Origin: an uncultured Acidobacteriia bacterium
Lineage (GTDB): Bacteria > Acidobacteriota > Terriglobia > Bryobacterales > Bryobacteraceae
Assembly: GCA_903907865.1 (NCBI GenBank)
Contig: CAIVPR010000158.1
Coordinates: 1-64,000, forward strand
DNA length: 64,000 bases
Direction of reading: 5' to 3'
A model generated the notes under the pieces. That model was not told the DNA's origin. It searched no databases and was given only the letters and a program-made list of their open reading frames with translations. A program made the translations under genes and the position numbers. Shown in pieces: positions 7,468 to 18,381 of the stretch. Each line of letters begins with the position of its first letter. The stretch's first letter is position 1.

Positions 7468-7844
7468 TTGGCGGCCTCGGAACTCATTTCGACGGCTCGG
7501 TCCACCAGAATCGCACCCAAGGAAGGATGCCCGTCGAGCGGCGGCGCAATCCGGATGGCGATCCCGTGCGTCCGCTCCAGTTCCGCCGCGATTGCGGGAA
7601 GGTCGCGCCGCAGGTGGATTCCCAAAGTCAGGAAGTAGGGCAGAACCAGAATCTCCGTCGCGCCTCCGGCCACGAGCTTGCCGACAGCCTCCCCCAGCAG
7701 CGGATCGACCTCCAGGAACGCGGTCTCATAGAGATCCCAGCCCCCCTTGGCGGCCGCGATCGCCGCAACCACCCGGACCGAGTCGTTGGCCGTAGCCACA
7801 CTCGATCCATGTCCAAACACCACGATTCCAGTCGTTGTTGTCAA
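7464..7844 (-). CDS. CbiX/SirB-type chelatase
   Basis: Small sirohydrochlorin cobalto- or ferrochelatase-like protein, the single-domain CbiX type, for inserting metal into a tetrapyrrole. Visible marks are the opening VVFGHGSS (the His is the metal ligand), then AFLEVDPLLGEAV, ILVLPYFLTLGIHLRRDLP with the second His, and PPLDGHPSLGAILVDRA. The ATG at 7910 would add 22 residues unlike the family and would run over the divergent small gene at 7864. TTG at 7844, a few residues before the first strand, is preferred, though weakly. Coupling to an FNR-type reductase suggests sirohaem or corrinoid metabolism or a haem-linked redox function. Confidence 0.75.
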   Translation of the reverse strand: MTTTTGIVVFGHGSSVATANDSVRVVAAIAAAKGGWDLYETAFLEVDPLLGEAVGKLVAGGATEILVLPYFLTLGIHLRRDLPAIAAELERTHGIAIRIAPPLDGHPSLGAILVDRAVEMSSEAAK

Positions 7845-7863
7845 CCCACTAGTATAAGAAGGA

Positions 7864-8013
7864 ATGCGCACGTACCTGTTTATCAAGGTGAAGGTGGAAC
7901 ACGACGCCAAGGAAAAACCCGAAAAGCTGGGGGCCGAGCTCTGCCGGCAATTGCTGAAGAACTACATCGTCCGCGAGGCGGAATTGTCCAACCACTCCCA
8001 GGCCGACGACTAG
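7864..8013 (+). CDS. Small conserved-looking protein of 49 residues, unknown function
   Basis: An open frame with ATG at 7864 preceded by AGAAGGA, and a TAG at 8011-8013. It begins MRTYLFIKVKVEHD, is rich in Lys and Glu, has one Cys in a helix (GAELCRQLLKNYIVREAEL) and ends SQADD. A strand followed by an amphipathic helix is likely. Its stop overlaps the stop of the dGTPase-like gene on the other strand. Codon use matches its neighbours, with G or C in most third positions, which argues for coding. The Shine-Dalgarno is unusually close to the start. I do not recognise a family. Confidence 0.55.
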   Translation: MRTYLFIKVKVEHDAKEKPEKLGAELCRQLLKNYIVREAELSNHSQADD

Positions 8014-9119
8014 GCTGGCCCGAAGAGCAGCTCGTAAATCCGGAAGAAATAGCGGTCCGTCATGCCCGCGATGAAGTCGCACACCGCACGGTGCCGGGGG
8101 ATCTCCTCCAAATCGACCCCCGAAACAGCCTCCGGGTCCTCCATCAGCCGTTCGAACATGCGGGTCAAGCGTTCGATGGAGGCCTGTCGGTCTGCGGCCA
8201 AGGCATCCGAGGTGTAGACGCGTCGGTTCAAGCACCGCTTCATCTGCGCGCTGGTCTCCCCCGCCCCGGAGGTGAACCTCGCGAGCCGTTCTGGATACTG
8301 CCGCACCGCGTCGACATCCGCCACGTCAGCCGCGCGCGCGGCCCGGACGGTGCCCTCAATGAGACCCGATGCCAAGTGGTCCACCAGCATTCGGACGGAT
8401 TCTTGGAAACGCTCCCGGTTCGACGCCCCCGGAAACTGGGTGTCGACTGTGTCGAGGATGTCGGCATAGGCGGGAACCTCGTCGGCGACGTCTTCCGGCG
8501 CAAGCAGGCCGGACTCGCAGGCGTCGTCCAAATCGGCGGTGTTGTAGGCGACCTCGTCGGCCAAGTCGATCAACTGCGCTTCCAACGGGGGCCGCAATCC
8601 TGGCAGATACTGGTCCAGAATCGGAAACTCGCCCGGCTCGAAGTCGCGGGAGTGCTTGGCCGTGCCTTCGCGGACCTCGAAAGTGAGGTTGAGACCGGGG
8701 AAGCGGGGGTAACGGCGTTCGAGAGATTCCACGGCGCGGAGCGACTGGAGGTTGTGGTCGAAGGATTCCCCGTAGCGCGCCATGATGCGGTTCAAGGCTG
8801 TCTCGCCGGCATGGGCGAAAGGGGGGTGGCCGACATCGTGCACCAAGGCGAGCGCCTCGGTTAGATCCTCGTTGAGGCCCAGCGCCCCTGCGATGGTACG
8901 GGCAATCTGGGAAACCTCGATGGTGTGGGTGAGACGGTTCCGGAAGTGGTCGGAGAGGGAGGGGGCGAAGACCTGGGTCTTTTGCTCGAGGCGGCGGAAG
9001 GACCGGCTGTGGATGATGCGGTCGCGGTCGCGCTGGAATGCGTCGCGATAGGGGTGCTCGGGCTCCGGGTATCGCCGGCCCCGGGAGGATTCCACGGGAA
9101 AGCGCAGGTGCCCGAGCAT
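8010..9119 (-). CDS. dgt: dGTPase-like HD-domain deoxynucleotide triphosphohydrolase
   Basis: A 369-residue protein of the dGTP triphosphohydrolase family, which cleaves dNTPs to the nucleoside and triphosphate. N-terminal RDRDRIIHSRSFRRLEQKTQVF is the family signature; RLTHTIEVSQIART carries the first metal His; ALVHDVGHPPFAHAGE holds the HD pair; LIDLADEVAYNTADLDDA carries the last Asp. The length suits the short bacterial type-2 form. ATG at 9119 is the start; the frame stays open upstream to 9881 but that part runs antisense-like through the following TPR gene and is not coding. The TPR gene ends 15 bp upstream, so the two may be cotranscribed. Confidence 0.9.
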   Translation of the reverse strand: MLGHLRFPVESSRGRRYPEPEHPYRDAFQRDRDRIIHSRSFRRLEQKTQVFAPSLSDHFRNRLTHTIEVSQIARTIAGALGLNEDLTEALALVHDVGHPPFAHAGETALNRIMARYGESFDHNLQSLRAVESLERRYPRFPGLNLTFEVREGTAKHSRDFEPGEFPILDQYLPGLRPPLEAQLIDLADEVAYNTADLDDACESGLLAPEDVADEVPAYADILDTVDTQFPGASNRERFQESVRMLVDHLASGLIEGTVRAARAADVADVDAVRQYPERLARFTSGAGETSAQMKRCLNRRVYTSDALAADRQASIERLTRMFERLMEDPEAVSGVDLEEIPRHRAVCDFIAGMTDRYFFRIYELLFGPA

Positions 9120-9133
9120 GTGGGGATACGAAT

Positions 9134-9838
9134 CTACTGGGGCGGCAGTTCGCCGAGCGCCGTAACCGCGGACTGGCTGATGTCCGACTTGGTTTCGGCC
9201 AATGCAATCAAGAGCTTGCGGGCTTCGGCGGGCTCGGTGGACATGATGCCGCGGGCCAAGGTGAAGTCGACCTGGTGCTTCGATACCAGATCGGTGGGCT
9301 TGTCGCCCAGTTCCTTCAGGATGGACTTGGCATCGGAGTTCTTGCCTTCGGCGAAATTGATTTCCGCCAGCGCCAGCTTGGCCAGCGAGGCGTAATTGGA
9401 GTCGGCACCTGCGGCGACGTCGCTGTATTTCTTGCGCGCGTCGGCGAGCTTGCCGGCATCCACGTCCATCGCGGCCAAGGCGTACTCGGCGAGGTAGCCC
9501 TCGTTTGAGCCCGCGTGATCGGCGAAGAGCTTGGTGTAGGCCTTGACCACGCCTTCCTTCTTGGCGGCTTCCGTGGGAAAGCTCACGCCGCCGTTCTGGG
9601 GAGGAGCGCCGACCGGTGCCGATTGGAGCGTGATCGCGTCGGCGAGCGCCAACTGGCGGGCGTCCCGCGTATAGTTGCGATAGTAAACTCCCAGCCCGAC
9701 GACCACGATCAGGGCCAGCGCGGCACCGCCGTAGCGAATGATTTGGGGGCGATGGGTGGTGAGGAACCCGAAGGTTGCCCCTACAGTTTGCGCAACATTG
9801 TCCTGCTTCAACTCTTTGCGCGTTAGATGATCCGACAC
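9134..9838 (-). CDS. YfgM-like membrane-anchored TPR protein
   Basis: A 234-residue protein with a short basic cytoplasmic N-terminus (HLTRKELKQDNVAQTV), one membrane segment (GGAALALIVVVGLGVYY, about 38-55) and a periplasmic region of helical repeats rich in Ala (EYALAAMDVDAGKLADARKK, LAKLALAEINFAEGK). This is the architecture of YfgM/ancillary SecYEG translocon subunit proteins, which work as periplasmic chaperone partners at the translocon. The repeats fit tetratricopeptide spacing. It lies just upstream of the dGTPase-like gene on the same strand. The general class is secure; the exact role is inferred. Between 9839 and 10047 no gene was seen. Confidence 0.7.
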   Translation of the reverse strand: MSDHLTRKELKQDNVAQTVGATFGFLTTHRPQIIRYGGAALALIVVVGLGVYYRNYTRDARQLALADAITLQSAPVGAPPQNGGVSFPTEAAKKEGVVKAYTKLFADHAGSNEGYLAEYALAAMDVDAGKLADARKKYSDVAAGADSNYASLAKLALAEINFAEGKNSDAKSILKELGDKPTDLVSKHQVDFTLARGIMSTEPAEARKLLIALAETKSDISQSAVTALGELPPQ

Positions 9839-10047
9839 GGAGACCTCTGGATGGATTGGCGGGCGCGCCGGAGCGGCGCACTCAGCCCGAATGCAACCTT
9901 AGGTTAGCACGATCAGTTTTTTCTTGGGGCAGGCCTAATGAAAGTCGCGCGAACTGCCGATAGACACGCAGATGACGGGGAACCAAAGCGCACGAGTCGC
10001 GCGGCACGCGGCCCACAAGATCCGGAACCAGCGGGGCGCGGCCGGAG

Positions 10048-10758
10048 GTGCGATGTTTCGGAAGAGCCAGGCGACAATTGGGATTGCTGAAGATCCACAA
10101 TCTCTTCAAGGCCTACCGCTCGGGCGAGGCGGACCTCCGGGTATTTTCGGCCTTGGACTTGGAAGTGGCACGGGGCGAGATGGTCGCGATCACCGGACCC
10201 AGCGGTACGGGCAAGAGCACACTCTTGCACCTGATCGCCGGACTCGACTCGCCCACTTCGGGCTCCATACTTTACAAGGGGCGGAGCATCGATTCGTTTT
10301 CCGAACGCGAGTTGGCCGAGTTCCGCAACCGCGAACTGGGCTATGTCTGGCAGCACCACTATCTGTTGCGCGAGTTTACGGCGGAGGAAAACGTGATGAT
10401 GCCGCTGCTGGTGCGGGGAGTCGGGCGCTCCGACGCGTCGCGGGTGGCGGCGCAAGGTCTGGCAGACACCGGTCTGGCCGACCGCCGGGGACACCGGGTG
10501 GGCGAACTTTCGGGCGGAGAGCAGCAGCGGGTGGCCATCGCCCGCGCGCTGGCGGGCAGCCCTTCCCTGCTGCTGGCCGACGAACCGACGGGCAATTTGG
10601 ACGAAACCACGTCGGAGGCGGTGTTCGAATTGTTGGCCGGGCTCGCCCGCGCCCGCCAGCTCACTTCGATCATCGCGACCCACAATCCGCGCTTTGCCCG
10701 ACGGTGCGACCGGGCACTGGAACTGCGCGCCGGTTCCCTGCGTCCTGTTACTCCGTGA
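10048..10758 (+). CDS. LolD/MacB-type ABC transporter ATP-binding protein
   Basis: ATPase subunit of the LolD/FtsE/MacB group, which powers extrusion or lipoprotein release rather than solute uptake. Walker A is GPSGTGKST, the Q-loop region reads YVWQHHYLL, the signature is LSGGEQQRVAIARAL, Walker B is LLLADEPTGNLDE and the H-loop is IIATHNPRFA. The DEPTGNLD form is typical of this group. No permease gene is adjacent, so it is an orphan in this window. The start is uncertain: GTG at 10048 is used, but TTG at 10084 would begin right at the family's usual N-terminus. ClpC follows about 100 bp downstream. Confidence 0.85.
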   Translation: MRCFGRARRQLGLLKIHNLFKAYRSGEADLRVFSALDLEVARGEMVAITGPSGTGKSTLLHLIAGLDSPTSGSILYKGRSIDSFSERELAEFRNRELGYVWQHHYLLREFTAEENVMMPLLVRGVGRSDASRVAAQGLADTGLADRRGHRVGELSGGEQQRVAIARALAGSPSLLLADEPTGNLDETTSEAVFELLAGLARARQLTSIIATHNPRFARRCDRALELRAGSLRPVTP

Positions 10759-10863
10759 GCAGCGAGCCGAACTCCCGGCCGACCCTTTTGAGCATCGATC
10801 AGGGCTCTTTTGCATCGAAACGGAAACAGAGAGTATCTTGGAAGGGTAGGGGGCAGCGAACCG

Positions 10864-13374
<2,511 letters not shown>

Positions 13375-13378
13375 GTGG

Positions 13379-13402
13379 TCGGGGGTCCAAAAGGCCCCCG
13401 GC
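13379..13402. terminator. Possible bidirectional terminator between convergent clpC and flavin reductase genes
   Basis: GTCGGGGG and CCCCCGGC arms close over a short AAAA-containing loop between two stop codons. There is no long T-run on either side, so this is only a likely hairpin. Confidence 0.4.
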
Positions 13403-13404
13403 GG

Positions 13405-13941
13405 TCACCTCAATTGCGCGTACCGGCTGGCGAAATAGAGCAAAGGCTTGCCGTCCTCGTAGCGGGCGCGCAGGACTTCCCCAATCAGAACCGTGTGGTC
13501 TCCGGCCGGAAACTGGTTGGCCACCCTACATTCCAAGTGGGCTAGGACGCCGTCCAGCAACGGAGCGCCGCCGAGGCCCGCGGTCCAATCCACTCGGTGG
13601 AACCGGTCGGCCGCCGGGCCGGAAAAGCGCTTCGACAAATGTTCTTGGTGCTCGGCGAGGATGTTGATCGCAAAGCCAGATTCGGCAGTGAAGTGAGCCA
13701 AAATGGAGTTGCGGAGCTCGATGCTGACCAAAACGAGCGGAGGATCGAGCGAAACCGATGAAAAAGAGTTGACGGTCATGCCGTGGGGCCGCCCGCTCCC
13801 GTCAGCAACCGTAACCACCGTGATCCCCGTGGCGAAGCGGGCGCAGGTCCTGCGGAACAGCAAGGGATCGAGGGAAACCCGGTCTTGGGCCAAGTCGCCA
13901 TCCACAGTCTGTTCGGGCACCGTCGAGATTGCGCTTGACAT
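13405..13941 (-). CDS. Flavin reductase family protein (FMN-binding)
   Basis: A 178-residue protein of the flavin reductase-like (HpaC/ActVB) fold, a split-barrel dimer that reduces FMN or FAD with NAD(P)H or supplies reduced flavin to a monooxygenase. Key features are RTCARFATGITVVTV, HGMTVNSFSSVSLDPPLVLVSI (the flavin-binding core), GFAINILAEHQEHLSKRF and the late HTVLIGEVL. The length is normal. No partner monooxygenase is nearby, so the physiological acceptor is unknown. It is convergent with clpC and divergent from the HU gene; the about 90 bp between starts must hold both promoters. Confidence 0.85.
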   Translation of the reverse strand: MSSAISTVPEQTVDGDLAQDRVSLDPLLFRRTCARFATGITVVTVADGSGRPHGMTVNSFSSVSLDPPLVLVSIELRNSILAHFTAESGFAINILAEHQEHLSKRFSGPAADRFHRVDWTAGLGGAPLLDGVLAHLECRVANQFPAGDHTVLIGEVLRARYEDGKPLLYFASRYAQLR

Positions 13942-14029
13942 CGAGATAACCCTAATTCTATCATCGGTTTGTCGGGGTTAGACGATCTGTTGGGAGGATC
14001 GCTCGCTCGGACGCTCCAAGGGAGGCTGT

Positions 14030-14299
14030 TTGATTAAGCTCGACATCATCAACGAAGTCGTCAATAGAACCGGAATCACCAAGACGAAGGCCGAAATGGC
14101 GGTGGAGACCGTTTTCGAGAAAATGAAGCGGGCGCTGGAGCAGGGCGACCGGATCGAACTGCGCGGTTTCGGCGTATTCACGGTGAAGCCTCGCAAGACG
14201 GGTATCGGCCGCAACCCCCGCACCGGGGCAGAGGTCTCAATTCCCCCGGGCAAGGCTGTGCGTTTCAAGCCCGGCAAGGAACTCCAGACGCTGCAATAG
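14030..14299 (+). CDS. HU/IHF family DNA-binding protein
   Basis: An 89-residue histone-like DNA-bending protein. It starts with TTG at 14030, chosen because AAGGGAGG ends 7 bases before it and the protein then begins exactly like the family (MIKLDIINEVVNRTGITKTK). The beta-arm shows GRNPRTGAEVSIPPGKAVRF with the Pro that intercalates into DNA. The sequence ELRGFGVFTVK is the family's central strand pair. It acts as a dimer on the nucleoid; as a general or site-specific form it cannot be separated into HU or IHF by sequence alone. Confidence 0.9.
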   Translation: MIKLDIINEVVNRTGITKTKAEMAVETVFEKMKRALEQGDRIELRGFGVFTVKPRKTGIGRNPRTGAEVSIPPGKAVRFKPGKELQTLQ

Positions 14300-14313
14300 C
14301 CGCCCGCACCCTT

Positions 14314-15294
14314 TTGGCGGCAACCGTGCATCCACAAGACCCGACCCACAAGATCCACCAGGCCCACTTCGTCGAGCCAGACGAGTATGACGATCCCAAA
14401 CCGGGGCACAGCCGCGTCCAACTTGGCATCCAAGGGGCTTTGTTGCTGGCGACGCTGTTTACCACCACGCTCGCCGGAGCACAAATGCAGTACGGTTTCA
14501 CCCACAACCTGCCCTTCTTCGATTGGGACAGGATCCTGCAGACGCTGGATATAGGCCTCGCCAGCCCCTCCCGCTTCCTGAGCGGCCTCCCGTTCTCGAT
14601 CACACTGCTGACCATCCTGATGGCGCACGAATTGGGGCACTACCTCGCATGCGTCTATTACGGGGTCGACGCGACGCTGCCCTACTTCCTGCCCTCGCCC
14701 GTGCCCGTCACAGGCACGTTCGGTGCGTTCATCCGCATCCGCACTCCGATCTACGCCAAACGTGTTCTCTTCGACATCGGGATCGCGGGCCCAATCGCCG
14801 GCTTCATCTTTCTCGTGCCCGCGCTGGGGGTAGGTCTGGCCTTCTCCAAGGTGCTGCCGGGCATCAACCACCAGGGGAACCTGCAACTGGGGGTGCCGCT
14901 GCTGGAGTTGATCGCGCAACGGCTGGTCTTCCCGGGGGTGCCGACGTCGGACATCTACCTGCACCCGGTGGCGCGCGCCGCGTGGGTCGGCATGTTTGCG
15001 ACGGCTTTGAATTTGCTGCCCGTGGGCCAGTTGGACGGAGGCCACGTGGTGCAGGCGCTGTTTGGCGACAAGCGCAAGTGGATTACCTACGCCATCCTCG
15101 CCGCGATGCTCCCGATGGGGCTCCTGTGGCAGGGCTGGGCCTTCTGGGCTGTGATCCTGTTCCTGTTCGCCCGCAAGCACCCGCCCCTGTACGACATGTC
15201 CGATATCGGTCCGGCCCGCGTCCGGATCGCGGTGGTGGCTTTCGTGATCCTGATCCTGTGCTTCACGCTTGTGCCGATGACCGAGTCCGCCTGA
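14314..15294 (+). CDS. Site-2 protease family (M50) membrane metalloprotease
   Basis: A 326-residue intramembrane zinc protease. The catalytic helix reads MAHELGHYLACVYYG (HExxH) and the third ligand motif is NLLPVGQLDGGHVVQAL (the LDGG Asp). About seven hydrophobic segments surround these. There is no PDZ or CBS domain, so it is of the EcsB/YUP-like 'Peptidase M50' type seen in many acidobacteria and plants (EGY1-like arrangement). The start may be TTG 14314 or GTG 14326. It sits 14 bp after the HU gene and 19 bp before a glycosyltransferase gene in an apparent operon. The substrate is unknown. Confidence 0.85.
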   Translation: MAATVHPQDPTHKIHQAHFVEPDEYDDPKPGHSRVQLGIQGALLLATLFTTTLAGAQMQYGFTHNLPFFDWDRILQTLDIGLASPSRFLSGLPFSITLLTILMAHELGHYLACVYYGVDATLPYFLPSPVPVTGTFGAFIRIRTPIYAKRVLFDIGIAGPIAGFIFLVPALGVGLAFSKVLPGINHQGNLQLGVPLLELIAQRLVFPGVPTSDIYLHPVARAAWVGMFATALNLLPVGQLDGGHVVQALFGDKRKWITYAILAAMLPMGLLWQGWAFWAVILFLFARKHPPLYDMSDIGPARVRIAVVAFVILILCFTLVPMTESA

Positions 15295-15313
15295 CCGAGC
15301 CCGCCTATCCGCC

Positions 15314-16051
15314 ATGAAGATTTCGGCCACCATCGTCGCGCTTAACGAGGAGCGCAACATCGCGCGCGCCATCGAGAGCCTCCGGTGTGCCGACGAAATC
15401 CTGGTGGTCGACAGCGGCTCCACGGACGGCACCCGCGAGATTGCGGCCCGACTCGGTGCTCGCGTGCTGACGGAGGCATGGCGGGGCTACGCAGGGCAGA
15501 AGAATTTCGCGGCCGAGCAAGCGGCAAACGACTGGATACTCTCCATCGACGCCGACGAGTCCCTCACCGAGGAACTGGAAGCGGAAATACTACAACTCCA
15601 GCGCTCGACGCCCGCCGCCGATGCCTACGATTTCCCCCGCATGGCGCAGTACCTGGGGCGCTGGATCCTGCACTCGGGCTGGTACCCGGACCGCAAGATC
15701 CGGCTCTACCATCGTGGTCACGCCCGCTGGGTAGGCGAATTCGTCCACGAGAGCGTCCGTTGCGAGGGCCAGGTGGCGCACTTGAACGGCAACCTATTGC
15801 ACTTCACCTGCTCGTCGCTCTCCGAACATACGCGCACGCTGGACCGGTACACCACGCTCGCGGCACGAGAGATTGTGGCTCGGGGCCGGGCCGTCCCGAT
15901 CACCAAACTCCTGGTGGACCCCGCTTGGACCTTCTTCCGCATGTATTTTTTGCAACGCGGCTTCCTCGACGGCCCGCAGGGCATTGCCATCGCCTGGATG
16001 GCGGCGCTTTACACCTTCCTGAAATACGCCAAGGCGCGGCTCGAAGGATGA
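15314..16051 (+). CDS. Family 2 glycosyltransferase, LPS core (WaaE/KdtX-like)
   Basis: A 245-residue inverting glycosyltransferase of the GT-A fold. The opening SATIVALNEERNIARAIESL, the donor-binding DSGSTDGT and the metal-binding SIDADESLT are clear. The C-terminal half (FPRMAQYLGRWILHSGWYPD, then RLYHRGHARWVGEFVHE) is the pattern of the WaaE/KdtX group that adds glucose or a heptose-linked sugar to the lipopolysaccharide inner core. It acts on the cytoplasmic face of the inner membrane. It overlaps the next glycosyltransferase by ATGA. Confidence 0.85.
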   Translation: MKISATIVALNEERNIARAIESLRCADEILVVDSGSTDGTREIAARLGARVLTEAWRGYAGQKNFAAEQAANDWILSIDADESLTEELEAEILQLQRSTPAADAYDFPRMAQYLGRWILHSGWYPDRKIRLYHRGHARWVGEFVHESVRCEGQVAHLNGNLLHFTCSSLSEHTRTLDRYTTLAAREIVARGRAVPITKLLVDPAWTFFRMYFLQRGFLDGPQGIAIAWMAALYTFLKYAKARLEG

Positions 16052-16923
16052 AGATCCTGCACCTCGACAGCGGCCGCGAGATGCGCGGCGGGCAGTGGCA
16101 GGTCTACCGGCTCCACAAGGCGCTATTGGAGCAGGGCCACCGGTCGCTGCTGCTGGCGCGCCGGAGCAGCCCCCTATACAACCTCTGCCGCGGCGAGGGG
16201 CTTGCCGTGGAAACGCTTGAGCCCTTCGGTGTGGGCTCCCGCTCGCGCGATTTCGACCTGGTCCATGCCCACGACGCCCGCACCCACACCCTGGCCGCCA
16301 TGCTGAGCGCAAAACCGGTAGTGGTGGCCCGCCGCGTGGCTTTTCCCGTGAAGAAGGGATTTCTATCTCTGTGGAAATACCGTCGGCCCCGCCTCTTCCT
16401 CGCCGTTTCCCGACATGTCGCCGCCCAGCTCCAAGCCGCCGGAGTCCCTGATGACCGGATTTCCGTGGTTTACGACGGCGTACCCATGCCACGACGGACC
16501 GCGGAAGGCCCCAACATCCTCGTCCCCTATTCCGACGACCCCGGCAAAGGCATGGCGCTGGCCATCGAAGCCGCGAAACGTGCGGGAGTTCACATTGAGC
16601 CCTCCCGGAACCTCGACGCCGACCTCCCGACCGCCCAGGCCCTCGTCTACCTCAGCGAATCCGAAGGACTCGGTTCCGGCATTCTCCTCGCGATGGCGCA
16701 CGGCGTCCCCGTCATCGGCAGCAATGTGGGTGGAATCCCCGAACTCATCCAAGACGGCGTGAACGGAGTACTCACCGCCAACGACCCCGACGCTGTCGCC
16801 GCAGCTTTTTCGCGCCTGGATCGACAAATGGGACCCGCCGCGCGTCAGACCGTTGTGGAACGATTCACGGTGGAACACATGGTGCGGGGCACCCTCACGG
16901 CCTACGGGCGGGTGCTGGCTTGA
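16048..16923 (+). CDS. GT4-type glycosyltransferase
   Basis: A 291-residue GT-B glycosyltransferase. N-terminal MKILHLDSGREMRGGQWQVY is the usual acceptor-side start, DLVHAHDARTHTLAAML and FLAVSRHVAAQL follow, and the donor-binding C-terminal block reads YLSESEGLGSGILLAMAHG then VIGSNVGGIPELI (the EGLGSGILLAMA stretch is the E-x7-E-like site, with the second Glu position not conserved). It is shorter than most GT4 enzymes (350-400), mainly between the two Rossmann domains. ATGA overlap with the upstream WaaE-like gene, and overlap with the prepilin peptidase start downstream, place it in one operon. A role in LPS core or glycan assembly is inferred. Confidence 0.8.
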   Translation: MKILHLDSGREMRGGQWQVYRLHKALLEQGHRSLLLARRSSPLYNLCRGEGLAVETLEPFGVGSRSRDFDLVHAHDARTHTLAAMLSAKPVVVARRVAFPVKKGFLSLWKYRRPRLFLAVSRHVAAQLQAAGVPDDRISVVYDGVPMPRRTAEGPNILVPYSDDPGKGMALAIEAAKRAGVHIEPSRNLDADLPTAQALVYLSESEGLGSGILLAMAHGVPVIGSNVGGIPELIQDGVNGVLTANDPDAVAAAFSRLDRQMGPAARQTVVERFTVEHMVRGTLTAYGRVLA

Positions 16924-17759
16924 GCGAAGTCTTCACGCCGCTGCAGCAAGCCATCCTCGCCGGGATCTTCGGACTCCTCATTGGCAGCTTCCTGAACGTC
17001 TGCATCTATCGTTGGCCCCGCGACCTGTCGGTCGTGTCACCCCGTTCCCGCTGTCCGAGTTGCGAGACTACCATCGCTTGGTACGACAACGTCCCGGTGC
17101 TGAGCTGGATCCTCCTACGCGCGCGCTGCCGGAACTGCGGTGCAGCCATCTCCGCCCGCTACGCATTCGTCGAGGCGCTCACGGCGGCATGCTTCTTTTG
17201 GATTTGCCGGAGCGGAGGCATCGCTCCGGACACACTCAAGTCCTGCCTATTCGTTTCGATGCTGATCGGGCTGGTATTCAGCGACCTCGAAACGCTTCTC
17301 TTGCCCGACCAATTCACCATCGGGGGCTTCTGGATCGGCTTGGTTCTATCTGCATTCATTCCGGTCTCCGACAGCATCTTCGCGACCGTCGCCGCTCTGG
17401 CGGGCTACGCCCCGGGCCCGCGCGTGGCCGCGGTCGGCGAATCGGCGATGGGCGGCCTGCTCCCCGCCGCGATTTTCTGGTTCCTCGGCTGGGCGTTCGA
17501 GAAACTGCGCCACAAGGAGGGCCTGGGGTTCGGCGACGTCAAAATGATCGCCATGATCGGCGCGTTCCTCGGCTTGCGGGGAGCGCTGTTGAGCATCGTT
17601 TTGGCCTCGGTGACCGGCAGCGTCTTCGGACTGGCGTGGATCGTGGCGACCCGCAAGGACGCCTCGACCTATCAGCTACCCTTCGGGTCCTTCCTCGGGG
17701 CTGGTGCGATTCTTACCGTGCTCGCGGGCCAGGACTGGTATTGGCGGCTGTTTCTGTAG
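16920..17759 (+). CDS. pilD: Type IV prepilin leader peptidase / N-methyltransferase
   Basis: A 279-residue bifunctional membrane aspartyl protease that removes the type IV pilin leader and methylates the new N-terminus. The cytoplasmic N-terminal domain has paired CxxC zinc motifs (RCPSCET, RCRNCGA). The catalytic Asp residues are in VFSDLETLLLPDQ and in LGFGDVKMIAMIGAF (GxGD). About eight hydrophobic segments are visible. The start is TTG 16920, overlapping the stop of the glycosyltransferase gene. Its last 47 bp overlap the convergent 2H phosphoesterase gene. No pilin genes are in the window. Confidence 0.9.
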   Translation: MSEVFTPLQQAILAGIFGLLIGSFLNVCIYRWPRDLSVVSPRSRCPSCETTIAWYDNVPVLSWILLRARCRNCGAAISARYAFVEALTAACFFWICRSGGIAPDTLKSCLFVSMLIGLVFSDLETLLLPDQFTIGGFWIGLVLSAFIPVSDSIFATVAALAGYAPGPRVAAVGESAMGGLLPAAIFWFLGWAFEKLRHKEGLGFGDVKMIAMIGAFLGLRGALLSIVLASVTGSVFGLAWIVATRKDASTYQLPFGSFLGAGAILTVLAGQDWYWRLFL

Positions 17760-18381
17760 CCTGCGCAAGACTGCGCGTGTGCACCGCGTCCCAGGAGGAC
17801 GCCGGCCCTTGTCCGGACAGGATGTCCCGCCAGTCCCCCGACCTCGGCATCACAACTTGCACCTCGTCAAACACCACGGGGTCCGGCAAGACGTAGTTCC
17901 GGCCTACCTCGGAGGCGATACCCGGAAAATCACTTGGTCCATCGTGGTAGAGCAAGCTCACGTGGGGCATGACTTCGCCGGTTTCGGCGTCGGTCGCAAG
18001 TGATGGATCGCGAAGAACGGGAAAGGCTGATCGCAGGGCGGCTATGTCGCGCATTTCCGGCGGCACACCATCCATACCGAACGGAATGAACAGGAACTGG
18101 CTCCAACGGCCCTTCCGCTGCCTTGGAATCGACCCCTTGGACGCGGCCAGGACCACTTGGCGTTGACGCGCGCAAAAGGCATCCACCTGGCTGGACAGCT
18201 CCGCGAGGTCCCCGTCAGGAAGGGTCCCCGTACACAGAGTCGCATGGGGCTCGAACACCGGGACTTGGTGGCCGTAGCTCGAATACGTGGCGGCCAAGCC
18301 CTCGATCACCGCGCGAATCTGTTCCCGATGTCGCGGTGTCGGCATCAGCCAGAGGGCAACCCGACTCGTCCCGACCGGCAT
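17713..18381 (-). CDS. 2H phosphoesterase superfamily protein (cyclic phosphodiesterase/LigT-like)
   Basis: A 222-residue protein with the two HxS/T motifs of the 2H superfamily: EPHATLC near residue 45 and MPHVSLLYH near residue 140, each preceded by hydrophobic strands. Family members hydrolyse 2',3'-cyclic phosphates or ligate 2'-5' RNA ends; the plant cyclic phosphodiesterase subgroup best fits the overall length and the opening ALWLMPTPRHREQI. It overlaps the stop of the antiporter gene by TGATG, so it is coupled, and its 3' end overlaps pilD on the other strand. Substrate is not predictable. Confidence 0.7.
   Translation of the reverse strand: MPVGTSRVALWLMPTPRHREQIRAVIEGLAATYSSYGHQVPVFEPHATLCTGTLPDGDLAELSSQVDAFCARQRQVVLAASKGSIPRQRKGRWSQFLFIPFGMDGVPPEMRDIAALRSAFPVLRDPSLATDAETGEVMPHVSLLYHDGPSDFPGIASEVGRNYVLPDPVVFDEVQVVMPRSGDWRDILSGQGPASSWDAVHTRSLAQATETAANTSPGPRAR

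Noticed and set aside
9120-9881. N-terminal extension of the dGTPase-like protein
   Set aside because: The extension overlaps the YfgM-like gene on the same strand in another frame and has no family match.
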